Notes: generated from the letters alone by a model not told the origin. Counted from the stretch's first letter, positions 34,094 through 48,540 are shown. The stretch: 64,000 bases of DNA from Aricia agestis (GCF_905147365.1 NC_056428.1:19188001-19252000); one strand, 5' to 3'. Numbers and translations: made by a program.

Positions 34094-34325
34094 GTTAAAA
34101 TGAGCCCAAACATGAAACCTCTACTTTGGGTTCATACGAAGCTCGGTTCCCATAGAATCCAGGTGATGCTGCAGCAGCAGCATGTAACTATTTACTGTTT
34201 ATACTTTATCTACTTCTTACTGGTTGTCACAATTAAAATGAACCCAAACACGAAACCTCTGCTCTTAGTTGGCGAGGAGTTGGATATCCTATTGATTACC
34301 AGTTGATGCTGCAGCACCAGGTCAA
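34094..34325 (+). repeat. Two diverged tandem units
   Basis: AAAATGAGCCCAAACATGAA (34098) and AAAATGAACCCAAACACGAA (about 34235) each begin a segment that ends in a GATGCTGCAGCA motif. Origin unknown. Confidence 0.6.
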
Positions 34326-34650
34326 CTTTCCATTATTATGTGTATACGTATATTGTATATTCACAAATATCACGAACTAGAATGAAATATAAAACCCATC
34401 AAACGACTACAAGTTGCTAACGGCCTTTCATGAACCAGATAACCCCTGATTGTCCAGGACTGAGCAGGCTGATAATGATGAATTATAGCTAAGAACACTC
34501 TCGATCATGTCAGCTTTCAAACAAAAAAAATTAGATCAAAATCGGTCCACCCGTTTGGATGCTACGATGCCACGGACAGATACACACACAGACAAACAGA
34601 CAGACACGTCAAACTTATAACACCCCTCTTTTTTGTCGGGGGTTAAAAAT

Positions 34651-36475
34651 AACATACTTTAGCTACAATTATTTTGACTAATTTTTATGGCTTAGTAGAA
34701 CTTGGTCACATTTAAATAATTTTATCTCTTATGTAGTTAAACTACATAAAGAATACTTTATAAAATTCACACGAAATTAACTGGACCACACAAAACATTC
34801 TTGACAGTCTCATTCAAATTGTAACATGGATTTTAAAAAACTTTCTTTTTGCATGTAAATTGAGCACAATATTAAATAATTAACTTGACTTACTACATGA
34901 AGTGTACCAAGTACCTATAATAAGGTCAGAAGCTGGTACCAATATTGTCTTTTAAAGTGCATAATTATTCATCAGAGCAGAGTAAACTTTCACTTATTGT
35001 ATGAATTATGATGCAAATAGCCGTCGGCGAAAGCCAATTAATTCAATGTCGGAGAAATTATTGGTGCATTTCTAAAACCACTCGAGACCGAATAGCATGT
35101 GCTTAAAATATCGATCAACACTTATTATGTGAAATCATCGAGCGAGAAATGCTAATATATTTAACTGCCTTTTACGTACACTACAATAAATTACGCCTAC
35201 GCATCGTACCCGTAAACTTCAAGGGCAACCAACAATATTTTCATTCATATTATTTTACATATAAATAGAACCAAGCTTTAAACTAATGCAAAATAAAAAC
35301 ATTTGTTGCTAAACCAAAAACAATTATTAGTCGACATAAAAATTGCACTGCACCTAGACAAAACGTTTTATCCGAAAATTCATATTGTAGACAATATTTA
35401 CCTTGTAATTAAACAATGATCCGATCACACTAATAAATACCGCACAAAATAAATACGACTACATTTACAACATTATTTTTAACGGGACTATATTTATGAA
35501 AATAATTTTCTACACACAAAATTGACATTTCACATCACATTAGTAACGTAACGTCAAAAATGGCATAGAGCAGAAATCTATAATACAGATAAAAATAATT
35601 AAGTGTCATCGAGTCTTGTACTTAAAATCGATTCATAGGCCCAATAAAACATAATGCTAGAAATCGATCGATTTTATCAGGGCGCGCGAAGCTAGACCTA
35701 GTACTATATCCCAGAACCTATACATTTTGTGGTAAAGTTTACAGAAAAACTATCATGCCTATAATAATTTGTGCCTAAACAGTGATTTTTATTTATATTA
35801 TGTAGATATTGTGTTATCATTAGTCAGTCAAGGTGTAACGACTTACGACGCGCCACGCGAGCCCTCACAAAGCTCGGTTTTTAGCAAATACATTAAAAAA
35901 TTGACTATTTTTACTTATAGATCTGCTGAATCGATTTTAATAATTTTTTCATGGCTATATATTGCGATGCGAAGCTGGGGCGGGTCGCTACTCGCTAGTT
36001 ATATTATAAATACAAGCCGAAATTGTCTAAGCTATTCGTTGTGAAAAGTACCAAAAATTTTTGGATAATAAACGAAAATAGGTCAAGCTCTGATCAGTAA
36101 TGTCACTTGCATGATTATACCTGTAATTTATATTTTCGACGGCAGTAAAATAATCATTATAATTTATAATTCGGGGAAATTGTTTGGTATATTATGAATA
36201 TTGGTAAAAAGCTATCACTATACTATTCGGTGATTAGAAAATATTGCAAACTTTATGGTTTATAGTCATTAGCGTTTGGTTCAATGATTTTGTAACGCAG
36301 ATATTAATAAAATACTTAATATGTATTTTTATTTTAATTTAATTCATTATTTGATGACATAAATGACATTCTTGCAATTCGAACAGCTCTAGAGCTGAAA
36401 AAAATATACACTCCGGAGATTGACCCTATCATTTGAGCAGTACTTTAATTAATCATCATCAAATCTTTACTAATC
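34651..36475. other. Intergenic stretch between Wdr47 and Dnajc11
   Basis: AT-rich with no coding exon. A possible Helitron-like 3' end (CGCTACTCGCTAG before T) falls at about 35997. Upstream non-coding exon(s) and the promoter of Wdr47 may lie here but are not recognisable. Confidence 0.5.
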
Positions 36476-36640
36476 TATACTAATATTATAAATGCGAAAG
36501 TATCTCTGTCTGTCGGTCTGTCTGTCTCGCTTTTACACCAAAACTACCGAACCGATTGTAATGAAATTTTGTATACAGATAGTCTAAAGCCTGAAAAAGG
36601 ACATAGGCTACCTACTTTTTTACTGGAAAAAATGGTTGTA
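36476..36640 (+). mobile_element. Helitron 5' end fragment
   Basis: TCTATACTAATATTATAAAT follows A, then GCGAAAG and CTGTCTGTC, ACCGAACCGATTGTAATGAA and GGACATAGGCTACC. The 3' terminus was not found. Confidence 0.6.
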
Positions 36641-36980
36641 AGGGGGTGAAAATGCGTAAATTTGTTCATATTAAGTTGGTTCCAAAAATTCATAATAGAT
36701 GGCGCTGTGAGTCTCCTACATCACGCTGACGCTTGCTCAACAGTCTTTCTATAAGAGGTGGTATCATCTTACATTTAAGTTTCGATTTTTTTCGATTTTT
36801 ATTTTATTCTACGATAAATAACCAGTAATTTATCTATGCAGTGACGTAAGTCGTTTGACAGCTCGTATTGAACATTTTCAACACAGTCTATTAAGGTTAA
36901 TTTTTGCAATTCTTCCATTTTTTATTATTATTAATCCAAATTTATTACAGAAATTTATAAATTTCGGATTAAACTGTAGG

Positions 36981-38607
36981 TAGTGTCCGACCGAAGCTTC
37001 GGCTTCGGCTTCGGCAGCCAAAGCCTTCGGCCAAAAAAATCACCTTCGGCGAAACCTTCGGTTTTTCGGCTTTGCCGAAGGTCCGAGCAACCGTCAAAAT
37101 TGAACGAAAGACTGAGTGAGTCGTGAGAGAGCGACAGACCGGTCGTGTATGCGGAAGCCACTGGGTCACTGTCAAATACAATAAACAAACACTAACTTCT
37201 TAATAAATCATTTAATTTTTTATTAAGAAGTTAGTGTTTGTTTATTTTATTTTTTAGTCTAGTTTCGGTCTAGTCGAGTAAAACAAAGACTGATTAATTG
37301 GTCTAATTATTGTTATTTGTGAAATAATAAAGAAATTATTATTATTTTTACAATAGTACAGTCAATAAAGTAGTTGTAGAATGCGTGAGCGGGAACCTCA
37401 GAGATTTCTACTGGAACTTATTCGGGGTGCTTAGGAACGGAGGTGAGCAGGAGTGAGGGGAGGGTGACAAAAGTCTAAATTTTTGTTTTTTTTGGCTAAT
37501 AACTAAATACGATGTGTTGTAGCAAAAATGTACTACAATGAAAAAAAAAACATATAAAATTCTCTTTAATTTTGATTCTACACACTTTTTCCGGATTCTC
37601 ATCCTTTTTCGAACTACACGCTCAGAAAAAGTGAAAATAAAAAGTGTTTTGTTTTTAAATATTCCTTTCTAATTCTGTTTGAATAGTAGCTTTACCGCTT
37701 CTATGCTTCGTTCGGTAAGTGAGAGGCCTGTAAGCACATCCCCCCATCCCCTCATTACACCCCTTGACGCGGCAACGCACCAGTAGCACCCCTGGTGTTG
37801 CAGACGACGCAAGGCATTACGGTAACCAGCTTCCATCAGTTGGAACATACACTAATTGTTAGCCTGCTTAGTTAAATATATAAAAATACATTCGGGAATG
37901 GGCTGACCCCTCAAGAGTGGGGGTGGAAAATGTAGGTAATTTCTTGACGCCAAGGACAATAGGCGATTTACCAGCGCCTGAGGTTTCACTAAAACAATAA
38001 TATATTTTGTCACTGTACCAGGGATTGTAGCAGCGGCTAATGTAGATGCCTGAGAGCAATTCCGAAACTTCCAGCGCGTGTAGTTAAAAAAACGGATGAG
38101 AATTTGGAAAAACTATATAGAATCATAGTTATAGAGAATTGAATAAGCTTTTATTTTGTTATAGAACTTTATTGCCACAACGCATCGTTTTTAAGGTATT
38201 AGCCAAAAACTAAAAATTGAGACTTTTGTCACCCTCCCTTCCCTCCGGCTCACCTCCTAGACGTCAGGACTTTTAGTATGTTTTGTCCCTAAGCACCCTG
38301 AATAAGTTCCAGTAGTAATCGCTTAGGTTCCCGCTCACGCACTCAACGACTACAAATAATTAATAAATAAATCACAAAATCACAAGCTTTTATTACTATC
38401 TCTAAATCAACTTCTATATGAAACAGTCAATATAATATAGGTAAACCAATATTGTCAATATTGAAGTTTTGAAATAATTTTAATATTCATTGTAGCTTAT
38501 AGAAAATTTTGAACAAAATTAATTACTGAGAGTAAGGTTGTGGTGATTGCCGATTAATCGGCTTTGGCTTCGGCTTCGGCCAAAAATAGACCTTCGGTCG
38601 GACACTA
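36981..38607. mobile_element. hAT element, 1627 bp, non-autonomous
   Basis: The termini TAGTGTCCGACCGAAG and CTTCGGTCGGACACTA are inverted, flanked by the exact 8-bp repeat ACTGTAGG (36973-36980, 38608-38615). Subterminal CTTCGG/CGAAGC repeats are clustered at both ends. An inner inverted repeat (37373-38353) and a 28-bp-arm palindrome (37180-37207, 37219-37246) sit inside. No transposase is seen. Confidence 0.87.
37373..38353. mobile_element. Inverted-repeat element inside the hAT element
   Basis: Arms of about 120 bp carry GTGAGCGGGAACCT and GGGTGCTTAGGAACGG with GAGGGTGACAAAAGTC, matched by the complement at 38220-38353. No clear target duplication was found. Confidence 0.7.
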
Positions 38608-38615
38608 ACTGTAGG

Positions 38616-39060
38616 TATTATTTTAAATTTAAAACGTAAGGCACTCGAGTGGTTTTGACACTTGACAGTTGACTTTTGATATATCACGTGATCTACTGCG
38701 AGTACCTTACCTCGAAAATGCCATGAGTGCTCACAGTACAATATCGCGACGATTGATGACGTCATATATTTCACTAGGGTACTGCGGCAGTGTACTGCAT
38801 CTCCATACCTATCGGAACTATTTTTTCTACAGTGATAGCACTGTGCAGTGGTCGCAATACATATTGGAACATAGCCATAAAAATCGATTATATAAGTCGT
38901 TTCATGTCACTAAATTCGAGTAGGTAGGCATAGACAGCAGAACTCCATAAACTTCAAGTGACAGTATTTTTTGACACAAGGCAACATTGAAGTCCGGCGG
39001 TAAAAGAAATTCATCGGGTCGGGTTATAGTATTATAAAGGGTTTTTTATAAAATAAAACG
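38616..39060 (+). promoter_or_regulatory. Upstream flank and probable 5' UTR of Dnajc11
   Basis: This is unique-looking sequence between the hAT element and the start codon. There is no TATA box in a convincing position, so the transcription start cannot be placed. TATAAAGGG at about 39035 is only about 25 bp from the ATG and is unlikely to be the core promoter. Confidence 0.35.
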
Positions 39061-42000
39061 ATGGACGAAGAAGTGGAAAGTATTTTATTAGAAGATAATT
39101 ATTATCAGTTATTAAATGTGTCCAAAACGGTAAATATTCTTATATTTTTATATGTCAACAAATTATCACTTTATTACAACATTATTATATAACTCCCGAA
39201 AAGGATTTCTTTTTTAAATTATTGCTACTGAAATCATGCAAACTTCCTCGTCAAGCTGCATTAATTCCACCTTGATAATTAATTTTCGTATATTGTACAA
39301 TTGGAATAATTTTAAGGTTATGTACCTACTTCATTATAAACATAACTTACATGCAGAAAATATAACTATAGTTATCTCAGTTTTCATAAATAATACAAGC
39401 CATTTTAATACATACAATTATTAGAGAAGGTGTTTTGCACATAACATTCTTTACAAATAGAACAAACCACAAATTTACAATACCATGACATTTCCATTTT
39501 TATATCTTCAAATTATAAATAAGTATGTAGTAAGTGAAGTGTATTAAAAAAATGGTTTTATACCTAAAGATTGAATCCTAACATTGACCAAAGAGTTCAT
39601 GAGATTTCTTTATCCATTGTAAACATTTCAATGAAATTGCTAAAAGTTAATTGCAGGCAAATTTTATCTGGACATCATAATAATAATACAAATAACTAAT
39701 AATATTTCTTTTAGTCCCTTTAAATGTTTAATTTTAATATGTGTATTTAAGGCAACAACAGAAGAAATTAACAGTGCATATCGTCGGTTTTCACGTATGT
39801 TCCATCCAGACAAACACAGTACTGATCCAAATAAGCAGAAATGGGCTGAACAAATTTTCGGGAAGATTAAAGAAGCTTACGAAGTGCTATCGGACTCACA
39901 TAAGAGAGCAATCTATGATACTTTAGGTATGTAACACATATTATTCGGTTTGTTTAAATTACTATGTTTGTATGGTATATCTTCATGCTTTAATAATTGT
40001 TGGACCAATAGTTTGTTTCCAAATGTACCAAAATTGAATATTGAGATATAGCCCCAGGAAGCTTTGCTTTGTATCTATAATGTTTTGTATTTTTGTAGGC
40101 AAAAGGGGTTTGGAGGTGGATGGTTGGGAGATAATTTTTCGGACTCGCACACCAAGGGAGATAAGAGAAGAATATGAGAGGTATTTTCCACTTTCTTAAT
40201 TTTATGGTTTTGGCTAAGAACAATTACTCATTTAGTTCCTTATCTATAGTAACTTATCTACTTTATCATCTGACTCACAGAAATAAATCAAGATAGAACG
40301 GCGAGGCACGTGCATTGCTAAGGAATAGCTCGTGTCAATTTTTGCACAAGCCACATCCCCAAATGTTACGTCATTGCTAAGGAATTAGTGATTTGACACG
40401 CACTGAAAAAAACGAAGACATATCGGTATTATCGATAAGGGCAGTAGTTTGGACTATTCAATGCAAACAAACAAACAATCAAATCTTTTCTCTTTATATA
40501 AAACGTTAATTCAAATTATGTATTACTAGCTGTCCCGCTGAACTTCGTATCACTTTAAAACCTTCCCTGGACTTCTACGAATATTTTAAGACTAAAATTT
40601 GCCCAATCCGTTCAGCCGTTTTCGAGTTTTAGCGTTAGTAACACAATTGGAAATCCATTTTTATAAAGATAAAACGTCATTTTAACTGAGATTACCGATA
40701 ATTATCGATAATCTTAGTTCAAGTGTCGACGCAACAATAGTAGAGCGTTCGTACTCGTATTGCACAATTTCATTTACAATTACAATGCGCGTTCCCCTTG
40801 AAACGAGGTCTAGAAAATATTTTGAAACACGTAATGGATATGAATAAGTTGTATTGTCGTTTTACATTGAAAATCGTGGTAGCCATTGAAAATTTTAGTT
40901 AAAACAAATGACTGAATTGGTCAAAAGGAGGTATTTTTTCCCACGGGTAACGTGGAAAAAAATACCTCCTTTTGACCAATTCATTTTCGTACTTCTGTTT
41001 TTACAATTAGACACTACACAATGAGGCATTTTTTGCACAACCGCTCCGGTGTAATCAAGTCGAGACGTGCGCGCTGACTGAATAAACTTTCAACGAATCT
41101 TGCGCTACAGTGCAAGATTAAAACACGCGTACTCCGCCCGTTTAGCCGTTCTATCTTGATTTATTTCTGTGATCTGACTGACTAATATATCGCGGCTCGC
41201 GGGCATCAAGTCGTATAAAAAGTCGTTTTTTTAAGAAGAAAATAGACCTCTACAACTAAAATTTTGCATGTGTCTATGAAAGTACTTCCTTAATACGTGA
41301 AATGATCTTTTGTATTTTTTACTATTCCAAAACTCTCAATGTGCAATGCATCCATTTTCTTCTAAAAGAAGCCTTTTTTCTGGCTTGAAGCCTGCGATAT
41401 CTAGCTACTAGACGTTCCGTGCCGCTTCGCCCGCGTAAATTTAAATATATCACAGACAACTTGGTCCACAAAAAATAGCCTATGATCCTTCACATGGTCT
41501 ACTTCTCAAACTCAAACAAACAAACTCTTCCGCATTATAATATTAGTATAGATACATAGAATCCACATTTATTGGAACGAAGTTCCTTATCACGCGTTCG
41601 GCGTAAATCTGAAGGCTAGACAGATCACAGAACGATATTTGACCTTGATTTGACCTCGACACTTTTTATTAGTACCTGCATGTTTGGGGCAGATGGCGTT
41701 GTTAGTAAGTATTCCTGTGCGTCGACTAGATAGCGTTTTTTTAAAAATAAACAGCAACGCGTTGTTAGTATTCCTGGGAGTCAGTAATAGCGTTTTTTTT
41801 TAATATTTTTTTTCAGTGTATAATATGTATACAGGTTTTTTGAACATAAGAAATAACTTCGTTCCATTTGGGTGTCCCTTATTACACCTATTAAGTTTTT
41901 TATTTCAAATTATTGTTACTCACCCACTTCATCCACCCAAATCTTCAATTGTGAATATGCTACTTGACCTAATTTTTTTCTTCATGCTAATCGCTTAATA

Positions 42001-45000
42001 ATCATTCATTATTACAAAAAAAACTAATATTTTAATATTTTACACAGTAGAAACCCATAAAAATGTTAATTGAAAAATATGCCTTATAAATGGCGCCGAA
42101 AATACTGTCCGCCATAGTATGACGTCATACGTTTTGTATTTTAAGCTCTCTTTATTGAACATTTTTTATATGCTAAATGTACGTGTCTAAAAGTGCCCAA
42201 AAATTATAAAAGAATTAAGTAAATAAGAAATTAAAAATCATTTGTAATATTGAAAACTTTTGGAGAAAAGTTTTGGCCATTTCATTTCCCGTCTACAATA
42301 AATGGAGATAATTTATAAAACTGATGTTTTATTAGAATTGTTCAAGAAAATTTATAAAACTGATGTTTTATTAGAATTATTCAAGAAAATATATTTTACA
42401 AATCTTTCTAGGCTTATTTTTATTATTTATGTACAAATAAACTTACATATAACGAGCGCGATAAAAAAAAGAAATTAAATTAGGAATGAGATGACGTCAC
42501 ATCCAATTCGGAAGTACCACAAAAGCGTTTTCGTCAGTACAAATCCTATTTTCATAAAATTATATTTTCAAATCGACTATTTATCAATCATAAGCTTTTA
42601 TTTGATGATAAGGGTGAAATACAGTTTTCTAGGCCAAGTTCTACTAGAAATATGTATTTGTTCAATGAAATTGAATATAGGTCAAGTAGCCTGTACAGAA
42701 ATAATGATTTTCCTATATTAAGTAAAATTAATCCTAGATTTAACATCCTGGTCTTGTGTTTTTGGCCATAATGGCATATAACATAATAGTCTCCGAATTT
42801 TATCATTTGATTATGTTTTTTATTTTAGGCTCAAACGGGAACGGGAGGAGAGGAGGTTGCAGCAAAGTGCCAACCCCCGAGGCACTATCACTTTATCAAT
42901 CAATGCAACTGATCTCTTCATGAAATACTATGACGAATATGAACTACTGTAAGTTGTCATTATATTAGTAAGTTTACATTTTCATTGTGGTAGGCTTTAA
43001 GTAAATTGATAATAGTTAATAGTATCAGGCGTTACTTTGCGGAAATCCATAGTTTAAATTTAGTTTGTTATTATTTTTAGCAATATTCCGCGAAAACAAC
43101 TTCCCCCTTTAAGTAAATGAGTGAGTGTACGCATAGGCATGCGTACAGCACTTCCCTCCTCCCACACTGCCTATACGTACACTCGCATGCAAGAACTTGC
43201 AAACACCACCAATAGTGTTAATATGTTCGGGGGTACTAGTGAGAGTAGTGGGGATAGTAGTGGGGCTCGATAGTGTATAAAAGGCGGTGTTTTGGCCGGT
43301 GGCGGCACTTAACGGACGTTGTTCGTAGAGTCCACATCCCGAGGATGCTCCGGTGTTGGGGCGAAACGCGCGTCGAGGTTTTCAACCTGCATGGTGGTGA
43401 GGGGCCTTGCACGGATTTGCCAACATTATTGCTAGTGTGGTGGTGGTGTTTGCAAGTTCTTGCATGCGAGTGTACGTATAGGCAGTGTGGGAGGAGGGAG
43501 GTGCTGTACGCATGCCTATGCTTACACTCACTCATTTACTTAAAGGGGGAAGTTGTTTTCGCGGAATATTGCTAAAAATAATAACAAACTAAATTTAAAT
43601 TGATAATATAATATCATATACTGTAGTGCTGTAGATAGAACTTGACTAAACTACTGCATATCTGGTCTATAAGCAAATCTTCTAACACATTTTCTTTTGG
43701 CTTTATGTTATTTCTGATTTAAGGATTTTATTTCGGTGATGTTTTACGGATATTAATTAAAGAAGTGCTGTTACTTATCTAAGTTTAAAGAAAAAAAGTT
43801 ATTACAAAATAGATTTTAGCCTCTAATCTTTTGGAAATATTATAATGTGACATACAAATGTTTACGACTTACTTGGGCCAACATAGCTTTTAGTAATTTC
43901 TTGTCTTATGCCTTCTCTTTTACATTTCCGTAGAACGAAAGTGACAACATAACTTAAATACAGACTGGTGTCAGTAGGCTTTATTTTTTTAATGCTTACA
44001 GGGAAGATACGACAATAATCCCAAGCATTGAGGTCTCCGGGATGAGCATACAACAGTCCATCGATGTGCCCGTCACACTGAGAAACACTAGTACTCTCTC
44101 CGGAAACATCTCTACACAAAATGGCATAGGTATTGCTAAACAGAATAAATCAGGGACATAACATGTCCTTTATTTTAATATGAATATTCTTCATTACTTT
44201 TGCTATTTGCTTTAACACAAATTATAGTGCTTAAAGTCCACACTAAAATTTTGGGGTTTTATTAAGATTATAAGTATTTTACAAACAAAAACAATTTTTT
44301 CAAATCGAACCAGTTCCACCAACCACTATTTCCTGAGATTAGCGCGTTCAAGCAACAAAAACCCAAACAAACTCTTCACCTTTATAATAAAAGATAGATA
44401 ACACCAGCTCATTATACAAGGTGTAACAAAACTAAGTGATAATGATAATACTTAAGGGTGTGTATGTATTCCTTGTAGAGATTTCACTGTGAAAGTGGCA
44501 GCGCTAAAAGACCAAATTTTTACAACCTGTATTTACAGGCACAGGAGCAGTAACAGTATCCAACAGGCATCTAAGTTCAGAGCGAGGATGGACGGAGGTG
44601 GAGTGTGGTATTGGCAACGGACCCATTGTGGGCTTCAAGATGTTCCGGACAATATCCCGGCTGATGTTCCTTAACTTTGGTACAGGCTTGCAGTTCACTT
44701 CACGGGGAATTGTACCTAATTTTGTGTCAAGTGAGTACTATGCCACACTTATTTAATGTCATATTTATTGATATTATATATTTATTTAATTTATAAGGAC
44801 ACTAGCAGTACATGTAGTATTTGTTGTTATAGAAGCAACAGAAATACACCATCTGTGAAAATTTCAGAAGTCTAACTATAGCGGTTCTTGAGATACAGTT
44901 TGGAGACAGACAGACATCGAAGTCTCAGTAATAGGGTCCTGTTTTTACCCTTGGGGTACGGAACCTTAGAAATGAATTTATCTCTTAATAAGCTTGGATA

Positions 45001-48000
45001 AAACATATTATACTGTCAATAGAAAATATAAATAAATTAGCAATTTATTGTTGTAACAAACTAAAAACTGGACCCGTTTGTTCATTGTTGTCTCCAGGCT
45101 GTATCTCAAGAACCGCTATAGTTAGACTTCTGAAATTTTCATAGATTGTGTATTTCTGTTGCCGCTACAACAACAAATACTAAAAACAAAATAAAATTAT
45201 ATTTAAGGAGGGTTCCCATACAACAAACATGATTTTTTTGGCTTTTTTTGCTCGATATCAATAATGGCCACAGGTAGGGACTTCAGTCCTTAATTACATA
45301 TTATGTATTTATTGCTATTTTTAATCATTATTAATAATAAAATAAAAGTTTAAGGGGAGCTCCCATACAAAAACACAATTTTTGGTATATTTTTGCTCTA
45401 TAACAATACGGAACCCTTCGTGCGCGAGTCCGACTCGCACTTAGCCGATTGTTATAATTTATATTCCAGCAATGGCGATGCAACTCGACGCCCACTCGGT
45501 GGGCTACCTGACCTACCGCGCGGGGGGTCAGGGTGGGTCTTCCATGACGTCTACCTATGCCAGAGACTCCGAGAAGTATCACCTCAACTCAGCAGTCCAG
45601 ATCGGATCGCCGCACTCCTTCATATCACTCAACATCATGAGGAAACTACCCAACCACGATATGAAGCTGAGGTTGGCTTTTAAGTGAGTATCCATTATTA
45701 TTTATCCTTTTTAATTCCGAATTGTATGTTTTTATAATATTATAAGAGGTATCTTGTTAAAATATATAATTTCGGTGTGCCTGTTGACAAAGGCCTCCTC
45801 CAGCTGTTTCTAGTATTTTCTTTCCTGTACTACTCTTGTAGGTACATATTACATCTAACCATACTAATACTATAAATTCGATACCTCTTCACGGCCTAGC
45901 CGTTTAACCGTGAAATTTGGTATGGTGATACCTTGAGTCCCGGAAACGGTCGTAGGATAGTTTTATTCCGGAAGAAATGTGCGGATCCATTTTTTCTGTA
46001 AAACGTTTCTGACGCCTATTATTATTTATTTTTATATATAATGTTTTTTTTATTATCTTACCATATATGCCAAGGCTTTGTGTTAATAGTTATTTCTCTG
46101 TCACATAAATCCAGTAGGCTAGTTTGCATATTGTTATTAAATGCAGGCAAAATCTAGGCATTTCTCTTTTATTAAGATGAAGCCTAGATTAGGGAAATAA
46201 TATCATTATTATTTTACATCATCAATCATTATTGTTATAAGACATTTTAATAATTATTATTTTCCTAGATTTCAGGCTGTAAACTGGACTTATGCCTAAT
46301 TTTTAAAATTTATGTAGGCTCAGCCACAGGCTTAGCAACTTTTGTGTGCACTCATATTATGTTTATTATTGCTATGGTAAATATTTTGCTTTGCGATTAT
46401 TAAGATTATTTATTCATACTTGCTGAGCTATGATTTTGTCACAATGGATTTACCTTGTATTATTAATGTTTCTACTATCAAAGGCCTTCGCAAAACGAAG
46501 TGTATAATAAGGACTGAATTGTTAAAATAATATTTCATGTTAAGTAGTCTATCTTATTATTGTTAGGCCCACATGCGCCAGACTGGGTTAACACGCTTAA
46601 CTCTGAGTTAAATTATACTTCGAATTTAAATTGACATCATATCTTGCACCACCAACAGTTAGGAGTTAACCTCGAGTTAATTTTTTAAATTTTTAGCCCA
46701 CCGATGTCGGAGGGTTAAATCGACTAACTCTGGGTTAGTAATATCAAAACTGAGATTTTTCGGTTATGACTTGCACCGATGTCGGAGGGTTAAATCGACT
46801 AACTCTGGGTTAGTAATATCAAAACTGAGATTTTTCGGTTATGACCTACTTTGTTGTGTTCAGTAATAGGTACCGGTTTTATTTTGTGTTTAACCATGAT
46901 AAATGATCAGTGGTTGTTATCTGATGATGATGAAGAAATTATCGAATACTAGTTCGGACTCGTATTACAGAAGGATTGTAGAACGGACCGATCTGTTTAG
47001 GGTCCCGTATGTACTCACAAAGAGACAAAGATTTCCATCGAAGATTTCGCCTAAAAAAAGAAACTTCTCTTTTTATTACTTAAATAAAATTGAAAATAAT
47101 TGCAATATGCAAATGAGCATAAAAAGTAATTCCATACCAAAGTTTAATAATAATATCATTGGATTAGTGCGTCTTTAGTGAACTCCTTTATAAATAGGCA
47201 GACTAGATAAGCATTGGACACAAGGGTTTCTTCCCAATTTTTATCATTTTCCGCTTAATTTATTTGCACAAAATATCACAATTCACAACACAATGCGACA
47301 TAGAACCACGTGTTATTTCAAAGTACTGTGGAGCGAGAGAGAGCAGTACACTTAAATTATTCAGCATTCGCTCTATCATATTTGGCGGGATGTAAAAAGA
47401 ATGAATGAACATGACATAAGCCCGGGTTAGTTGACTCTGGGATAAATTCTTCTGGTGCAATATGTAGTATGAGTTAAAAATTAAAAACGTTAACACTGAG
47501 TTATTAAGCCCCGAGTTATTTATTTAACTCAAAGTTTTGGCGCAAGTGGGCCTTAGAATGTTACTTTTTTGACAAATCAATTATGTTTTTCTAATAAGGC
47601 TTATATTAAGGAACTTGCGATTTTTCTTGAAATATAGTTATTTATTGCTGTATATAGTAAGCGCTATTGCACTATGCGAGATAATTTATGTTATGTTTAA
47701 TTATGTAACTGTACAAAAGTGTTAAAAAACCTGTGCCATATTTCCTCTGAACTTTAACATCACATCATTCAAAACATATTGGCAAATTACAAGTTTGTTC
47801 AAACCTTGTGTAAAGAGTCATACTTTCAGCTATTCATATAATATTTAATTTATTGAATATATTCGTATAATGAAGAATGAAGATTCTTAATATAATATTG
47901 TCTATGTTCAGGGTTGGCACATTTGGAGCTATAGCAGAGTACGGTGCTGAGAAGAAAGTGTCACAGAGTAGCAGTGTGTCAGCCGCAGTCATGTTGGGTG

Positions 48001-48488
48001 TGCCCAGTGGAGTTATGCTCAAACTGAAGTGAGTACACAAGTACTAGAATTATGAGAGTATAGATTTTGACAAAAGAAACACAGGTAGTACAGCTGATAT
48101 ACTTGAGAAGTCCCTACTCCCTAGTGCGAGGGCGCGTCACGTAGTAGCTATTTTTTAACGGGTCCCAAGACAGCATATTTTATCACATTTTTATCATTTT
48201 CAGATGGTCCTGTTCCACCCAAAGTATAGTTGTACCGATACACTTATGTGAGGAAGTGATACCATCTGCCGTGTTCTATGCGACAACAGTACCACTTGTA
48301 TCGTGGTTGTTATTGAAGAAGTTGCTACTAGACCCCATAGCAAGAGAGCGCACGGAAAGAGAGAAACGACGGTCTATGGAGGCTAACTTTGAGAGGTTAG
48401 TAGAATCTTTTTAGGGTTCCGTACCCAAAGGGTGAAAACGGGACCCTATTACTGAGACTTCGCTGTCTGTCCGTCTGTCCGTCTATCG

Positions 48489-48540
<52 letters not shown>

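Noticed and set aside
43236..43575. Overlapping 99- and 100-codon open frames on both strands
   Set aside because: They fall on the GC-rich core and arms of a foldback element, and neither resembles a protein family.
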